Of a stretch of 64,000 bases of DNA, positions 33,281 to 41,805 are shown one piece after another. The DNA is from AG25 sp035518815 (lineage in GTDB: Bacteria > Gemmatimonadota > Gemmatimonadetes > Gemmatimonadales > GWC2-71-9), in the NCBI GenBank assembly GCA_035518815.1, contig DATIXG010000114.1:5811-69810 (forward strand), written 5' to 3'. The position numbers were made by a program, and so were the translations under genes. The notes beneath the pieces are model-generated. The model was given only the letters and a program-made list of their open reading frames with translations, made no database searches and was not told the DNA's origin. How positions within the stretch are numbered: the stretch's first letter is position 1; each line of letters starts with the position of its first letter.

Positions 33281-33321
33281 CGGGGCCCGGTGGATGGTCA
33301 CATCGGTGCCCCGTTTTCTTT
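33281..33321 (+). terminator. Rho-independent terminator after the beta-barrel gene
   Basis: CGGGGC (33281-33286) pairs with GCCCCG (33308-33313), with partial pairing inside, followed directly by TTTTCTTT. Confidence 0.6.
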
Positions 33322-33323
33322 GC

Positions 33324-35351
33324 CTACCACACCGCCGGCCCCAACGAATCCGGTCGCGCCATCGCATCTCCCGCGTGGCAGCTGAAGGCGCGCGCGAACT
33401 CGGGACTGAACGATACCGAGCCGTTCACGCGCCACTGCGGCGGGGAATGCGGGTTGGTCAGCGTCCGCACCTTCAGCGTCTCGGGCCGCATGAGGCTCCG
33501 CCACCCCTGCGCGAATCCCAGGAAGAACCGCTGCTCGGGCGTGAAGCCATCGATGGCGGGCGGGCGCGGTTTCCCGGCGAGCGAGCGCTGGAACGCGTCG
33601 TAGGCGATCTCGAGCCCGCCCAAGTCCGCGAGGTTCTCTCCCAGGGTGAGCTCGCCGTTCACGTGGAAGGTGTCCACCGCCACGTAGCCGTTGTACTGCG
33701 CCACGACGCTCCTGGCGCGCGCCGTGAACCGGCTCGCGTCTTCCGGCGTCCACCAGTCTCTCAGGTTGCCCGCCGCGTCGTACTGGCGTCCTTCATCGTC
33801 GAAGCCGTGCGTCAGCTCGTGTCCGATCACCGCGCCGATGCCGCCGTAGTTGACCGCGTCGTCCACGCTCGGATCGAAGTACGGCGGGGCGAGAATCCCC
33901 GCAGGGAAGGTGATCTCATTCGTGGTCGGGCTGTAGTAGGCGTTCACGGTGGGCGGGGTCATTTGCCACTCGCCGCGGTCCGCCGGCTTGCCGATCTTCG
34001 CCAGCTCGCGCTGCTGCTCGAAGGCGCGCGCCGCGAGCAGGTTCGTCGCGTAGGGCGCCGTGGCGTTCACGGTGAGCGCGCTGTAGTCCCGCCACGTGTC
34101 GGGATAGCCGATCTTCTTGAGCACGGCGGAGAGTTTCGTGAGCGCCTGGGCCTTGGTGGAGTCGCTCATCCAGGCCAGGTGCTTGATGCGCTCGGCGAAG
34201 GCGGCCTGGAGGTTGTTCACGATCTCGAGCACCCGCGCCTTGGACGCCGGCGGAAACTCCCGCTCGACGTACGCCTTGCCGAGGGCCTCGCCCAACGCGT
34301 CGTCGCTCGCCGCCGCGCAGCGCTTCCAGCGCGGCATGGGGGCCTTGGCGCCGCGCAGGCGGGAGTCGAACGCGAAGGACTCCGCGAAGAAGGCGGCGGA
34401 CAGGCTCGGCGCTGCCTGGCGGACGAGGTGCCAGCGGAGGTAGGCGCGCCAATCCGCCAGCGGCGCCTGCGCCACGCGGTCGTTCACCTGGCGCAGGAAC
34501 GCCGGCTGCGAGACATCGAGCTGCGCGGTGTCGCTCTTCAGCGCCGGCACGCCGAGCTCGTCGAAGTAGCGCGGCCAGTCGATCGCCGGCGCGAGCGCAC
34601 GCAGCTCGCGCAGGGTCATGCGGTGATAGACGGCCTGCGGATCGCGCTGCGCCACCCGGGTCATCGAGGAGTCGGCGAGCGCGGTTTCCAATCGCAGCAC
34701 GGCCTCGGCGTCGCTCCGGGCGTCGGTCGGGGCGGCGCCGAGCAGCATGAACGTGCGCGCGATATGCACGACGTACTCCCGCCGCAATGAGTCCGACCCC
34801 GGATCGGTCTTCCGGTAGTAGTCGCGATCGGGCAGGCCCAGCCCGGCCTGGTACAGCTGCGCGATCACGCGCGAGCTTTGCTTCGGGTCGATCTCGGCCA
34901 CGACGTGGAACAGCGCCGGTATCTCGAGCCGGTGCAACCGCGCGATCGCGGTCGTGATCTCGGCGCGGGTTTTGAGGATGGCGATGCGCTGCACCTCGCC
35001 CGTGATGGGCGAGGCCCCCGCCCGCTCCACCCGGACGGAGTCCATGCAGCTCGCGTAGAACACACCGAGCTTGCGGGTCGTCGGGTCGCGGGCCGTGTCC
35101 GCTCCGGCGGCAGCGCCGTCGAGCACGCGGCGCAGCGCCTCGAGGTTGCGATCGATCAGCTCGCGCGAGGCCCCCGCGCTGGTGTACGCCGCGGGGATGG
35201 TTGCCGTCTTGAGCCAAGCCCCGTTGGCGTAGGTGAAGAAGTCGCGGCAGGGCGCGCACGTGGTGTCGATGTAGGCGCGGTTGACGCCGCTCTGCGCGGA
35301 CGCGACGGCCGGCAGAGTGGCCAGCGCGAGCGCCGTGAGGAGCCGCTTCAC
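33324..35351 (-). CDS. M13-family zinc metallopeptidase (neprilysin/PepO type)
   Basis: 675 residues from GTG 35351, which overlaps a small membrane ORF as GTGA. Signal peptide (VKRLLTALALATLPAVASAQ), then the M13 N domain (CAPCRDFFTYANGAWL) and the zinc site H511-E-L-T-H515 (VIGHELTHGFDDEGRQ) with the third ligand in ENLADLGGLEIAYDAF. The C-terminal NPHSPPQWRVNG and ...AVW are typical. Secreted endopeptidase acting on small peptides; possibly works with the peptide importer elsewhere in the window. Confidence 0.92.
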   Translation of the reverse strand: MKRLLTALALATLPAVASAQSGVNRAYIDTTCAPCRDFFTYANGAWLKTATIPAAYTSAGASRELIDRNLEALRRVLDGAAAGADTARDPTTRKLGVFYASCMDSVRVERAGASPITGEVQRIAILKTRAEITTAIARLHRLEIPALFHVVAEIDPKQSSRVIAQLYQAGLGLPDRDYYRKTDPGSDSLRREYVVHIARTFMLLGAAPTDARSDAEAVLRLETALADSSMTRVAQRDPQAVYHRMTLRELRALAPAIDWPRYFDELGVPALKSDTAQLDVSQPAFLRQVNDRVAQAPLADWRAYLRWHLVRQAAPSLSAAFFAESFAFDSRLRGAKAPMPRWKRCAAASDDALGEALGKAYVEREFPPASKARVLEIVNNLQAAFAERIKHLAWMSDSTKAQALTKLSAVLKKIGYPDTWRDYSALTVNATAPYATNLLAARAFEQQRELAKIGKPADRGEWQMTPPTVNAYYSPTTNEITFPAGILAPPYFDPSVDDAVNYGGIGAVIGHELTHGFDDEGRQYDAAGNLRDWWTPEDASRFTARARSVVAQYNGYVAVDTFHVNGELTLGENLADLGGLEIAYDAFQRSLAGKPRPPAIDGFTPEQRFFLGFAQGWRSLMRPETLKVRTLTNPHSPPQWRVNGSVSFSPEFARAFSCHAGDAMARPDSLGPAVW

Positions 35352-35509
35352 GACAGGAAGCGCGGGGCGCCCGCGAGCACGCGGCGCGCCGCCAGCAGCA
35401 CCGCCGCCGCCCACAAGACGTGCACCGGCGCGCTCCCATTGTGGGCGACGAACACGAGCAGCACCCAGACGAGGGCACATGCAAGACTGCCAAGCAGCGA
35501 AAGGTTCAT
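35348..35509 (-). CDS. Small membrane protein (53 aa) preceding the M13 gene
   Basis: ATG at 35509 opens a short frame, MNLSLLGSLACALVWVLLVF, then VAHNGSAPVH and a second hydrophobic stretch (VLWAAAVLLAA), ending RRVLAGAPRFLS. Two predicted transmembrane helices. Its TGA overlaps the GTG start of the M13 peptidase, so the pair is translationally coupled. Unknown family; below the size many gene finders report. Confidence 0.6.
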   Translation of the reverse strand: MNLSLLGSLACALVWVLLVFVAHNGSAPVHVLWAAAVLLAARRVLAGAPRFLS

Positions 35510-35730
35510 GGACACGGTCCTATTGTGACGAACTGCCTTGACGCCCGGCGGACACCGTGTATCGTACCACGCTCAGGGGCGGAGAGCTCAATTATTGAGC
35601 CAACAGCTCGATCGAGGTTCCAGATACTGTAACCAATGTCATGCCCCCGCGTGGGGAAGGCAGACGCTACGGTGAGGGACCAGACATTACTTTCGGGCTT
35701 CAATAATCCTCTTCGTTCCTGGATGTCCGG

Positions 35731-35761
35731 TCGGCCGGGTCCCCTACGGGTTCCCGGCCGA
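35731..35761. terminator. Hairpin in the 35.5-35.8 kb gap
   Basis: TCGGCCGGG at 35731-35739 pairs with CCCGGCCGA at 35753-35761 (9 bp). It could end the minus-strand exchanger transcript, but there is no T-run. The rest of the 288-base gap shows no gene; an AT-rich patch around 35590-35705 may carry a promoter for the minus-strand small ORF and M13 gene. Confidence 0.4.
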
Positions 35762-35797
35762 TCGTGTTTCAGGCGGGGCGGGGGGCTCGCGCGGGGC

Positions 35798-37012
35798 TCA
35801 GCGATCCCGGTTGCCCAGCTGTCTCGCGAGCAGCACCAGGTACACCTGGTCCCGGAAGTGCTTCGGCGCGAGCAGCGCGCGCCCGCGTACCACGAACCCC
35901 ACGATCAGGATGGCCATCCACAGCCCGTAGGCGACGGCCACTTCCTCGCGCAGGTTCGGCCGCAGGAACTGGGCGAGCCACAGCACGAAGATGATGGTCG
36001 CGTCGAGCCAGTCGAACTCCATGTTCGCGAGCAGCATCACGCCCACCGCCGTCTGCAGCAGCGTCAGCAGGATCTCGAGCCGCTGCGCGTCGTCGAAGTG
36101 GAAGTCCATCCACACGCCGTGGTGGTGCAGGCCCGAGTAGCCGTAGACGAGCGGAATCATCGCCGCGAGCACGGTCCACTGGTTGATGTTGCTCGACACC
36201 ATGTTCATCAGGGCGACCGGGGCGCGGCCCGCCCGGCGCGCCCAGTAGAATGCCGACACTTTTTCGGGGAACTCGGACAGGAACGGCGCCACCCATTGCA
36301 CGAGCACGAATTGGCTCACGCCGAAGGTGGCCGCGAGGGCGAGCATGGACTGGAGGAACGGCTGCGCGGTCACGGCCAGGAGCAGGCCGCCGACCAGGAA
36401 CATCCCCCAGATCGCCGCCGGGCGGCGCCAGCCGGGCTGGCGGTAGGCCCAGCGGGCGGCGGGCGGCGCGTCCTGCAGCTGCTCCGGGGCATGCGCGGGG
36501 CTGTGCAACAGCACCCACAGGTACGCGACATACAGCACGAGCAGCACCACCGCGTCGATCCACGTGAAGCTGTTCTTGAGGAGCACCACCCCGAAGTAGA
36601 CGAGCGGCGGCACGAGCCCCACGATCTCGACCGAGTGCTCGGGCTCGAGATGAATCGCGGGCAGGTGGCCCGCCCGGGTCCGCTTCCCGCTGAACGCGAA
36701 CACGAAATAGATCATCGGCCAGCCGAGGCCGAGCAGCAGCCGGATCGCGCCGGTGAGGTTCGCGATCGCGAGGTGCGCAAACTCCGGCTCGCGTCCGGCG
36801 TCCCAGGCGATCACCGCTTCGACCGCGAACTCGGGAAGGGTCTGGAGCCACGCCAGCACGGCGAGGGCCAGGCCCTGGGAAATGAGGAACTGCGCCGCTT
36901 CCGCGCCCCACGTCACGAGGAAGGCAGACGCGAGGAGGCTCGGGAAGGTCCAGAAGGCGGAGAGCGTGGAGCCTCCCGCCGCCCACAGGGAAGCGAGTAC
37001 CTTTAGGCGCAC
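35798..37012 (-). CDS. Na+/Ca2+-exchanger-superfamily membrane protein
   Basis: 404 residues from GTG 37012, about ten transmembrane helices in two inverted halves. Each half holds a CaCA alpha-repeat: LPEFAVEAVIAW (about 59-70) and SEFPEKVSAFYW (about 246-257), with NMVSSNINQWTV after the second. The usual G-N-S-x-P-E is reduced to LPEF/SEFPE, so ion specificity is uncertain; Ca2+/H+ or Na+/Ca2+ exchange is the family expectation. Divergent from ptpS with a 40-base gap. Confidence 0.75.
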   Translation of the reverse strand: MRLKVLASLWAAGGSTLSAFWTFPSLLASAFLVTWGAEAAQFLISQGLALAVLAWLQTLPEFAVEAVIAWDAGREPEFAHLAIANLTGAIRLLLGLGWPMIYFVFAFSGKRTRAGHLPAIHLEPEHSVEIVGLVPPLVYFGVVLLKNSFTWIDAVVLLVLYVAYLWVLLHSPAHAPEQLQDAPPAARWAYRQPGWRRPAAIWGMFLVGGLLLAVTAQPFLQSMLALAATFGVSQFVLVQWVAPFLSEFPEKVSAFYWARRAGRAPVALMNMVSSNINQWTVLAAMIPLVYGYSGLHHHGVWMDFHFDDAQRLEILLTLLQTAVGVMLLANMEFDWLDATIIFVLWLAQFLRPNLREEVAVAYGLWMAILIVGFVVRGRALLAPKHFRDQVYLVLLARQLGNRDR

Positions 37013-37052
37013 GTGCGGCCAAGATAGTTCTGCCTCGGAGGCCCAACAAGTT

Positions 37053-37466
37053 ATGCCTCGTTGCGTCGTGACGCGCTGCGTCCATTTCAACGCCGCCCAT
37101 CGGCTCGCGAATCCCCGCCTGTCGGATGCGGAGAACACGGCGCTGTTCGGCGTGTGCGCGAACCCCAACTATCACGGCCACAACTACGACGTCGAGATCT
37201 CGGTCGAAGGCGAAATCGATCCGGCCACGGGTTACGTGATGGACGTTCAGCGCATCAAGGAGATCGCCAACGAGTGCCTGCTGCGGCACCTCGATCACAA
37301 GAATCTGAACCTCGACGTTCCCTGGTTTCGCGACCTGAACCCGACGGCCGAGAACATCGCGGTGGTCTGCTGGCGGGTGCTCGCGCCCGCCGTCAAACCC
37401 GCGACCCTGAAGCGCATTCGGCTGTGGGAGACCGACCGAAACTACGTGGAGTACGATGGAACCTAA
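37053..37466 (+). CDS. ptpS: 6-pyruvoyl-tetrahydropterin synthase (PTPS)
   Basis: 137 residues. Zinc ligands His16 (HFNAAHRL), His41 and His43 (NYHGHNY); catalytic Cys35 (FGVCANPNYHGHNY). The five-residue gap between Cys35 and HGHNY and the following GEIDPATGYVMDVQ...HLDHKNLNLDVPWF text are much closer to animal PTPS than to the bacterial QueD of queuosine synthesis. It converts dihydroneopterin triphosphate to 6-pyruvoyl-tetrahydropterin. The next genes are folE and an SDR, so biopterin rather than queuosine is the likely product. QueD activity remains possible. Confidence 0.82.
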   Translation: MPRCVVTRCVHFNAAHRLANPRLSDAENTALFGVCANPNYHGHNYDVEISVEGEIDPATGYVMDVQRIKEIANECLLRHLDHKNLNLDVPWFRDLNPTAENIAVVCWRVLAPAVKPATLKRIRLWETDRNYVEYDGT

Positions 37467-38070
37467 GCGCGCGCTCCGAGCGGAACCCGCCGACCAGCCG
37501 ACACCGCCCTTGGAAGAACTTGTACGCGGGCTCCTCGAGCAGCTGGGCGAGGACGTGACGCGCGAGGGCCTGGTGCAAACGCCCGCGCGGGTCGCGGCGT
37601 CGCTCAAGTGGCTGACGCGCGGCTATGGCATGTCGGTCGAGGACGTGATCGGCGACGCCCTCTATCACGAGAAGCACGACAATCTCGTCTGCGTGCGGGA
37701 CATCGAGATCTATTCCCTGTGCGAGCACCACATGCTGCCGTTCTTCGGTCGCGCTCACGTGGCGTATCTGCCCAATGGCCGTCTCGTCGGGCTCTCCAAG
37801 ATTCCCCGCGTGATCGAGGTGTTCGCGCGCCGGCTCCAGGTCCAGGAGCGGCTCACCGATCAGGTGGCGGACGCCCTGATGCGCGTGCTCGACCCGCGCG
37901 GCGTGGGCGTGGTGATCGAGGCGTATCACCTCTGCATGATGATGCGCGGGGTCGAGAAACAGAACTCGAAGACGGTGACGAGCGCGCTGCGCGGGGCGCT
38001 GCTCGAGGATGGCAAGACCCGCGACGAATTCCTGCGGCTGGTGCACGGCGGCCGCTCGGGCGCGGAGTGA
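37456..38070 (+). CDS. folE: GTP cyclohydrolase I
   Basis: 204 residues. Zinc ligands Cys89 and His92 (YSLCEHHMLPFFG) and Cys160 (AYHLCMMMRGVEK). The TPARVAASLKWLTRGY start and QERLTDQVADAL motif are standard. It forms dihydroneopterin triphosphate from GTP. Overlaps ptpS by 11 bases and the SDR gene by GTGA; the three are one transcription unit. Confidence 0.94.
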   Translation: MEPKRALRAEPADQPTPPLEELVRGLLEQLGEDVTREGLVQTPARVAASLKWLTRGYGMSVEDVIGDALYHEKHDNLVCVRDIEIYSLCEHHMLPFFGRAHVAYLPNGRLVGLSKIPRVIEVFARRLQVQERLTDQVADALMRVLDPRGVGVVIEAYHLCMMMRGVEKQNSKTVTSALRGALLEDGKTRDEFLRLVHGGRSGAE

Positions 38071-38789
38071 GCGCGGGGCAGCAGCCCGCCGCCGCCTCCG
38101 CTTCTCCCCTCACCGGCCAGGTCGCGCTCGTCACGGGCGCGTCGCGCGGCATCGGACTCGCCGTGGCGGACGCGCTGTACGGCGCCGGCGCTCACGTGGT
38201 GCGCCTCGCCCGCAGTCTGACCGACCGCGAGCTCGACCGGCGCATGGACGTGCGCTGCGACTTGACGGACCCGAAGGCGGTCGAAGCCGTCGTCAGCCGC
38301 CTGCAGGGCTCGGATTTTCTCCCCGACATTCTCGTGAACAGCGCGGGCATTTTCTTCGTCAAGCCCATCGATGCAACGAGCCCCGCCGACTTCGCCCAGA
38401 CCATCGCGACGAACCTCACGGGGCCATTCCTGCTCGCGCGTCTGCTCGTGCCGGCGTTCAAACGGCGGGGCAGCGGCCACGTGGTGACGATCGGGAGCAT
38501 CGCGGACCACGCGGCGTTCCCCGGCAACGCGGCGTATGGCGCGAGCAAGTTTGGGCTCCGCGGGTTGCACGAGGTGTTGACGGCCGAAGTCGCTGGCAGT
38601 GGCGTGCGCACGACGCTGATCTCGCCCGGCCCCGTGGACACCCGCATGTGGGACTCCGTGAACCCCGATGCCCAGCCCGGGTTCACCAAGCGCAAGGACA
38701 TGCTGCGCACGACCGACGTCGCCGCCGCGGTGTTGTTCGCGGTAACGCAGCGAGGGGTGACGGAGATACGACTGATGCCGGCAACATGA
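38067..38789 (+). CDS. Short-chain dehydrogenase/reductase, possible sepiapterin-reductase role
   Basis: 240 residues. NAD(P) motif VTGASRGIGLAVADAL, catalytic Ser in IGSIADHAAFPG, Tyr-Lys in AAYGASKFGL, and the NSAGI motif. Starts at GTG 38067 overlapping the folE stop and ends in an ATGA overlap with the M23 gene. Because it follows ptpS and folE, reducing 6-pyruvoyl-tetrahydropterin to tetrahydrobiopterin is a plausible role (sepiapterin reductase is an SDR). SDR substrates cannot be read from sequence, so this is inference. Confidence 0.8.
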   Translation: MSAGQQPAAASASPLTGQVALVTGASRGIGLAVADALYGAGAHVVRLARSLTDRELDRRMDVRCDLTDPKAVEAVVSRLQGSDFLPDILVNSAGIFFVKPIDATSPADFAQTIATNLTGPFLLARLLVPAFKRRGSGHVVTIGSIADHAAFPGNAAYGASKFGLRGLHEVLTAEVAGSGVRTTLISPGPVDTRMWDSVNPDAQPGFTKRKDMLRTTDVAAAVLFAVTQRGVTEIRLMPAT

Positions 38790-40501
38790 ACGCGTTCCGC
38801 GCTCCGCGTTCCGCCTCACTCGCGCTCCTGACGCTGGTCAACGCACCGCACCTCGCCAGCACGCAACAGCTCCCCCCGCTCCCCGAGCCAGTCCCTGTCC
38901 TTGCCCTCGCGCAAGCGCCCGATCGGAGCGTGTGGGCCGGCACCTATGGCGCCGGGATCTATGTGCTCCGCGCGGGAGCCACGACTTGGGAGCACATCGC
39001 GCACTCGACCGACACCGCCGCGCATTCCATTTCCTGGGACTTCGTCCACGCCTTCGGGTTCGCCCCGCAGGGTGAGGTGTGGTACGGCACCGTCGGTAAC
39101 GGCTGGGGCGTCTCGCTCGACGGCGGGAAGACGTGGACCAACTGGGAATTGAAGCAGTTGGGTCCAGAGTGGCAGTACGTCGCCCCCAACGGCATCGTCA
39201 CACGGGGCGACACGGTCTATGTCGCGACCGCGGACGGGATCAAGCTGTCGTTCGACCGCGGCGCCACGTGGGCCGAGATCACCGACTCCGCGGGCGCGAC
39301 GACGGCGCAGCACGTGTGGGGACGGATCGCAAATCAATACGTACTCGCGATCGCCGCGGGCGGGGATGGCAGTCTCTGGATCGCGCATCTGCGCGGCCTG
39401 GCGCGCTCCAGGGACGGCGGACGGACGTGGACGGAATACCCGACCTCCGATCGCGGGCGCGCGCTCATGGTTCAGAAGGACGGCTCCGTCTGGGTCGGGA
39501 CGGAGGCCGGTCTGTATCGCTTCGACCCGGTGCGCCGCGCGCGACTCGCTCGCGTGAGTCTCCCTGCGGTGCAATCGCTCGCCGCCGCGCCGTCTGGCGA
39601 CGTACACGCGCTCACGCTGGACGGTGTCTACGCGGCGACCGGCAAGCGACTCGGCTGCGACGCCGCGCCGCTCGTCACCTGCCGTCCTGATCACGGGGCG
39701 CTGCCGGACACCGCGGTGCTCGCGCTGCGGCACACCTGGTTCGCGAGACCGATCGCCCTGACCGACCAGCCGTACATCGATCAGACCTACCGCTTCGGCT
39801 CGACCATGGGCGGCAATTTCCAGCAGCACCAGGGCGTCGAGTTCAACAATCCGAACGGTACGCCGGTGCACGCCATTGGCGCCGGGGTCGTCGTGTTCGC
39901 CGGTCCGGCGGAGCAGGGGTCGAACACGGTGGCGATCCGGCACGACCGCACACTCAAGGCCTCCGACGGTGCGCGGTTTCTGTTTTCGGTCTACTATCAC
40001 AACAGCGCGTTGCTCGTCACGGTGGGGCAGCGCGTGAACGAAGGGGACGTCATCGCGCGGGTGGGCAACACCGGCCGTGCCACGAACGATCACCTCCACC
40101 TCGAGGTCCACGCGTCGCCGTACGATTCGGTGTCATTGATTGTCGATCCGAACGAGCGTTATCCGCGCTACACGACGAACCCGGAGCTGTGGATCGCGCC
40201 GCTCGCGGGGACGGGCGTCGTCGCGGGGCAGGTGTGGGACGCCGATGGCCGACCCGTGCAACAGGCACGCGTGTACGGGTTGGGGAAGGCCGAGCCGCAG
40301 GAGACGCCGTATGCGTATGCCGAGACCTATGGGGAGCACAATCATTCCGACCCTGCCTACCAGGAGCATTTCGCAGTGAGCGACGTGCCGCCGGGGGATT
40401 ACACGCTGACTGTCACGGTGAACGACCGCCAGCTCACGCGCCGCGTGCGAGTGAAGGCGGGCGCGGTCACCTGGGTGGAGTTCCGGCCCGATGCACATTG
40501 A
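38786..40501 (+). CDS. Secreted protein: Asp-box propeller, M23 peptidase domain and Ig-like tail
   Basis: 571 residues. Signal peptide, then a beta-propeller with several Asp-boxes (SLDGGKTWTNW, SFDRGATWAEI, SRDGGRTWTEY). Next a LytM/M23 domain: first zinc His348 in HQGVEFNNPNGTPV, and HLHLEVH (His436, His438). The expected Asp four residues after the first His (HxGxD) is Glu352 here. A C-terminal carboxypeptidase-regulatory-like domain follows (GVVAGQVWDADGRPVQQARV). Probably acts on peptidoglycan or is a non-catalytic binder. Overlaps the SDR (ATGA) and the next gene by 11 bases. Confidence 0.8.
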   Translation: MNAFRAPRSASLALLTLVNAPHLASTQQLPPLPEPVPVLALAQAPDRSVWAGTYGAGIYVLRAGATTWEHIAHSTDTAAHSISWDFVHAFGFAPQGEVWYGTVGNGWGVSLDGGKTWTNWELKQLGPEWQYVAPNGIVTRGDTVYVATADGIKLSFDRGATWAEITDSAGATTAQHVWGRIANQYVLAIAAGGDGSLWIAHLRGLARSRDGGRTWTEYPTSDRGRALMVQKDGSVWVGTEAGLYRFDPVRRARLARVSLPAVQSLAAAPSGDVHALTLDGVYAATGKRLGCDAAPLVTCRPDHGALPDTAVLALRHTWFARPIALTDQPYIDQTYRFGSTMGGNFQQHQGVEFNNPNGTPVHAIGAGVVVFAGPAEQGSNTVAIRHDRTLKASDGARFLFSVYYHNSALLVTVGQRVNEGDVIARVGNTGRATNDHLHLEVHASPYDSVSLIVDPNERYPRYTTNPELWIAPLAGTGVVAGQVWDADGRPVQQARVYGLGKAEPQETPYAYAETYGEHNHSDPAYQEHFAVSDVPPGDYTLTVTVNDRQLTRRVRVKAGAVTWVEFRPDAH

Positions 40502-41114
40502 GCTGACCGAGATGCTCGCGTGCCCGGAGCCGCACGCGCCGGACGTGCTGGTGCTCTCGACCGCCCAGATGAAGGGCCGGGTGGTGCAATTCGGGCTCGT
40601 GGGATGTCCGGTCTGCCGGAAGGAGTATCTGATCGCGAATGGAGTCGTCGATTTCAGGGGACGGGGGACGGGGGATGTGGGACGGGGCCCCGCATCCACT
40701 CCTCCCCCGTCCCCCGTCCCCCGTCCCTCTGACGTTCCGACCCTCCAGGCCCTCCTCGATCTCTCCGGTCCCGGTGGCTTCGTCGTGCTGCTCGGCGACG
40801 CGACGCGGCATGCGGCGGGGCTCGCGAAGCTGATGGGCGGGATTCATTTCATCGGCGTGAATGCGCCGGCGGGAGTTCAGTCGTCACCGGACCTGAGCCT
40901 GCTCGTGGCGCCGCGCGGCATTCCGCTGCGTGCGTCGGTGGCTCGGGGCGTCGTGGTAGGGGCGAGCATGGCGCGGGCGCCGTGGCTCGAGGAGGCTGTG
41001 CGGGTGTTGTTGCCGGGACGGCGGCTCGTGATCGAAGGAGAGTCGGCGGGGCGGCCGGCGGGGGTGAAGCAGTTGGCTGAGGGGGAAGGGGTGTGGGTGG
41101 GGGAGAAAGGGTAG
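40491..41114 (+). CDS. Trm112-like N-terminus fused to a methyltransferase-like remnant
   Basis: 207 residues. Residues 1-55 resemble Trm112p zinc-binding proteins: MHIELTEMLACPEPH...GRVVQFGLVGCPVCRKEYLIANGVVDF, with CPEPH and CPVC (one ligand replaced by His). After a repeat-derived linker (about 56-82), the rest looks like part of a Rossmann fold (GGFVVLLGDATRHAAGLAKL, ...LLVAPRGIPLR, WLEEAVRVLLPGRRLVIEGE) without a SAM motif GxGxG. It may have arisen by fusion across the inserted hairpin element. Confidence 0.55.
   Translation: MHIELTEMLACPEPHAPDVLVLSTAQMKGRVVQFGLVGCPVCRKEYLIANGVVDFRGRGTGDVGRGPASTPPPSPVPRPSDVPTLQALLDLSGPGGFVVLLGDATRHAAGLAKLMGGIHFIGVNAPAGVQSSPDLSLLVAPRGIPLRASVARGVVVGASMARAPWLEEAVRVLLPGRRLVIEGESAGRPAGVKQLAEGEGVWVGEKG
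40655..40731. repeat. In-frame hairpin element (GGGACGG word) in the Trm112-like gene
   Basis: GGGGACGGGGGACGGGG (from 40657) pairs with CCCCCGTCCCCCGTCCCC (from about 40704). The arms encode GRGTGDVGRGP and PPPSPVPRP on either side of a short loop. Confidence 0.8.
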
Positions 41115-41123
41115 TACTCGTCT

Positions 41124-41786
41124 ATGGCGCGAATCGCATTCGCTCGCCGTCTCGCCCCTGCGGTGTCCATTGCAGTCATGCTGCTCGCGTGCTCGGATCC
41201 GCAGTCTGACGACTTTGTCTGGGCCAATGGTGCCGGTTGTCAGGCCGGCAGCCCCGCGCTAAGCCTCTCGGCAGCCCGGCACGATTCGCTGCCCGCCTAC
41301 CCTGACAGCCTCCCTCTCTCCCTCGATGAAGTATTCTACCGCGCCGCGCTGCACACGCCTGGTGGGTTTGCAGGCGCCTATCTCGAGCCCGTGAATGGGC
41401 GAAACACCACCGTCCTCATGTTCGTCAACCTTACCAATGCCAGGGCCGCGCTCGACTCGCTGACGCCCTACTATCCATGGTCACACGCCTCTCTTGCCCC
41501 CGATTCGGTTCGATTCCGCAAAGTCCGCTGGGACTGGGTCCAGCTGTACGACTGGTACCGCTATCTGCTCATTGTTGCGGGGGTAGACGGATTGTCTGTC
41601 ACTGACATCCAGGAGGTCAACAACCGCTTGGAGTTCGGGGCCGCGACCGCCGAGGATCGCGGCCGGGTGCTGCGGCGGCTCTCCGAGCTCGGCGTACCGT
41701 GCTGGCTGGCGGCAGTGAGTGTACAGGGATACGCCGTACTCAAGGACGGGCACCGACCGCCCACCTCGGGCATCGTCGGGCCGTGA
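41124..41786 (+). CDS. Predicted lipoprotein of unknown function
   Basis: 220 residues. Signal with lipobox MLLAC (VSIAVMLLACSDP). The mature part has paired cysteines (VWANGAGCQAGS and GVPCWL) and a helical middle (VRWDWVQLYDWYRYL). No family recognised. Starts ten bases after the previous gene and is convergent with the Uma2 gene. Confidence 0.55.
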   Translation: MARIAFARRLAPAVSIAVMLLACSDPQSDDFVWANGAGCQAGSPALSLSAARHDSLPAYPDSLPLSLDEVFYRAALHTPGGFAGAYLEPVNGRNTTVLMFVNLTNARAALDSLTPYYPWSHASLAPDSVRFRKVRWDWVQLYDWYRYLLIVAGVDGLSVTDIQEVNNRLEFGAATAEDRGRVLRRLSELGVPCWLAAVSVQGYAVLKDGHRPPTSGIVGP

Positions 41787-41805
41787 GCGCACAAGTTCTC
41801 AGAGC

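Noticed and set aside
33294..34790. Plus-strand frame of about 498 codons opposite the M13 peptidase
   Set aside because: Low-complexity Arg/Val-rich shadow; M13 motifs are on the other strand.
35636..37006. Plus-strand frame opposite the cation exchanger
   Set aside because: Arg/Glu/His-rich shadow of a membrane-protein gene.
37053..37466. QueD of queuosine synthesis
   Set aside because: The Cys-to-HGHNY spacing and flanking text fit PTPS better, and queC/queE are absent; kept as an alternative in the feature.
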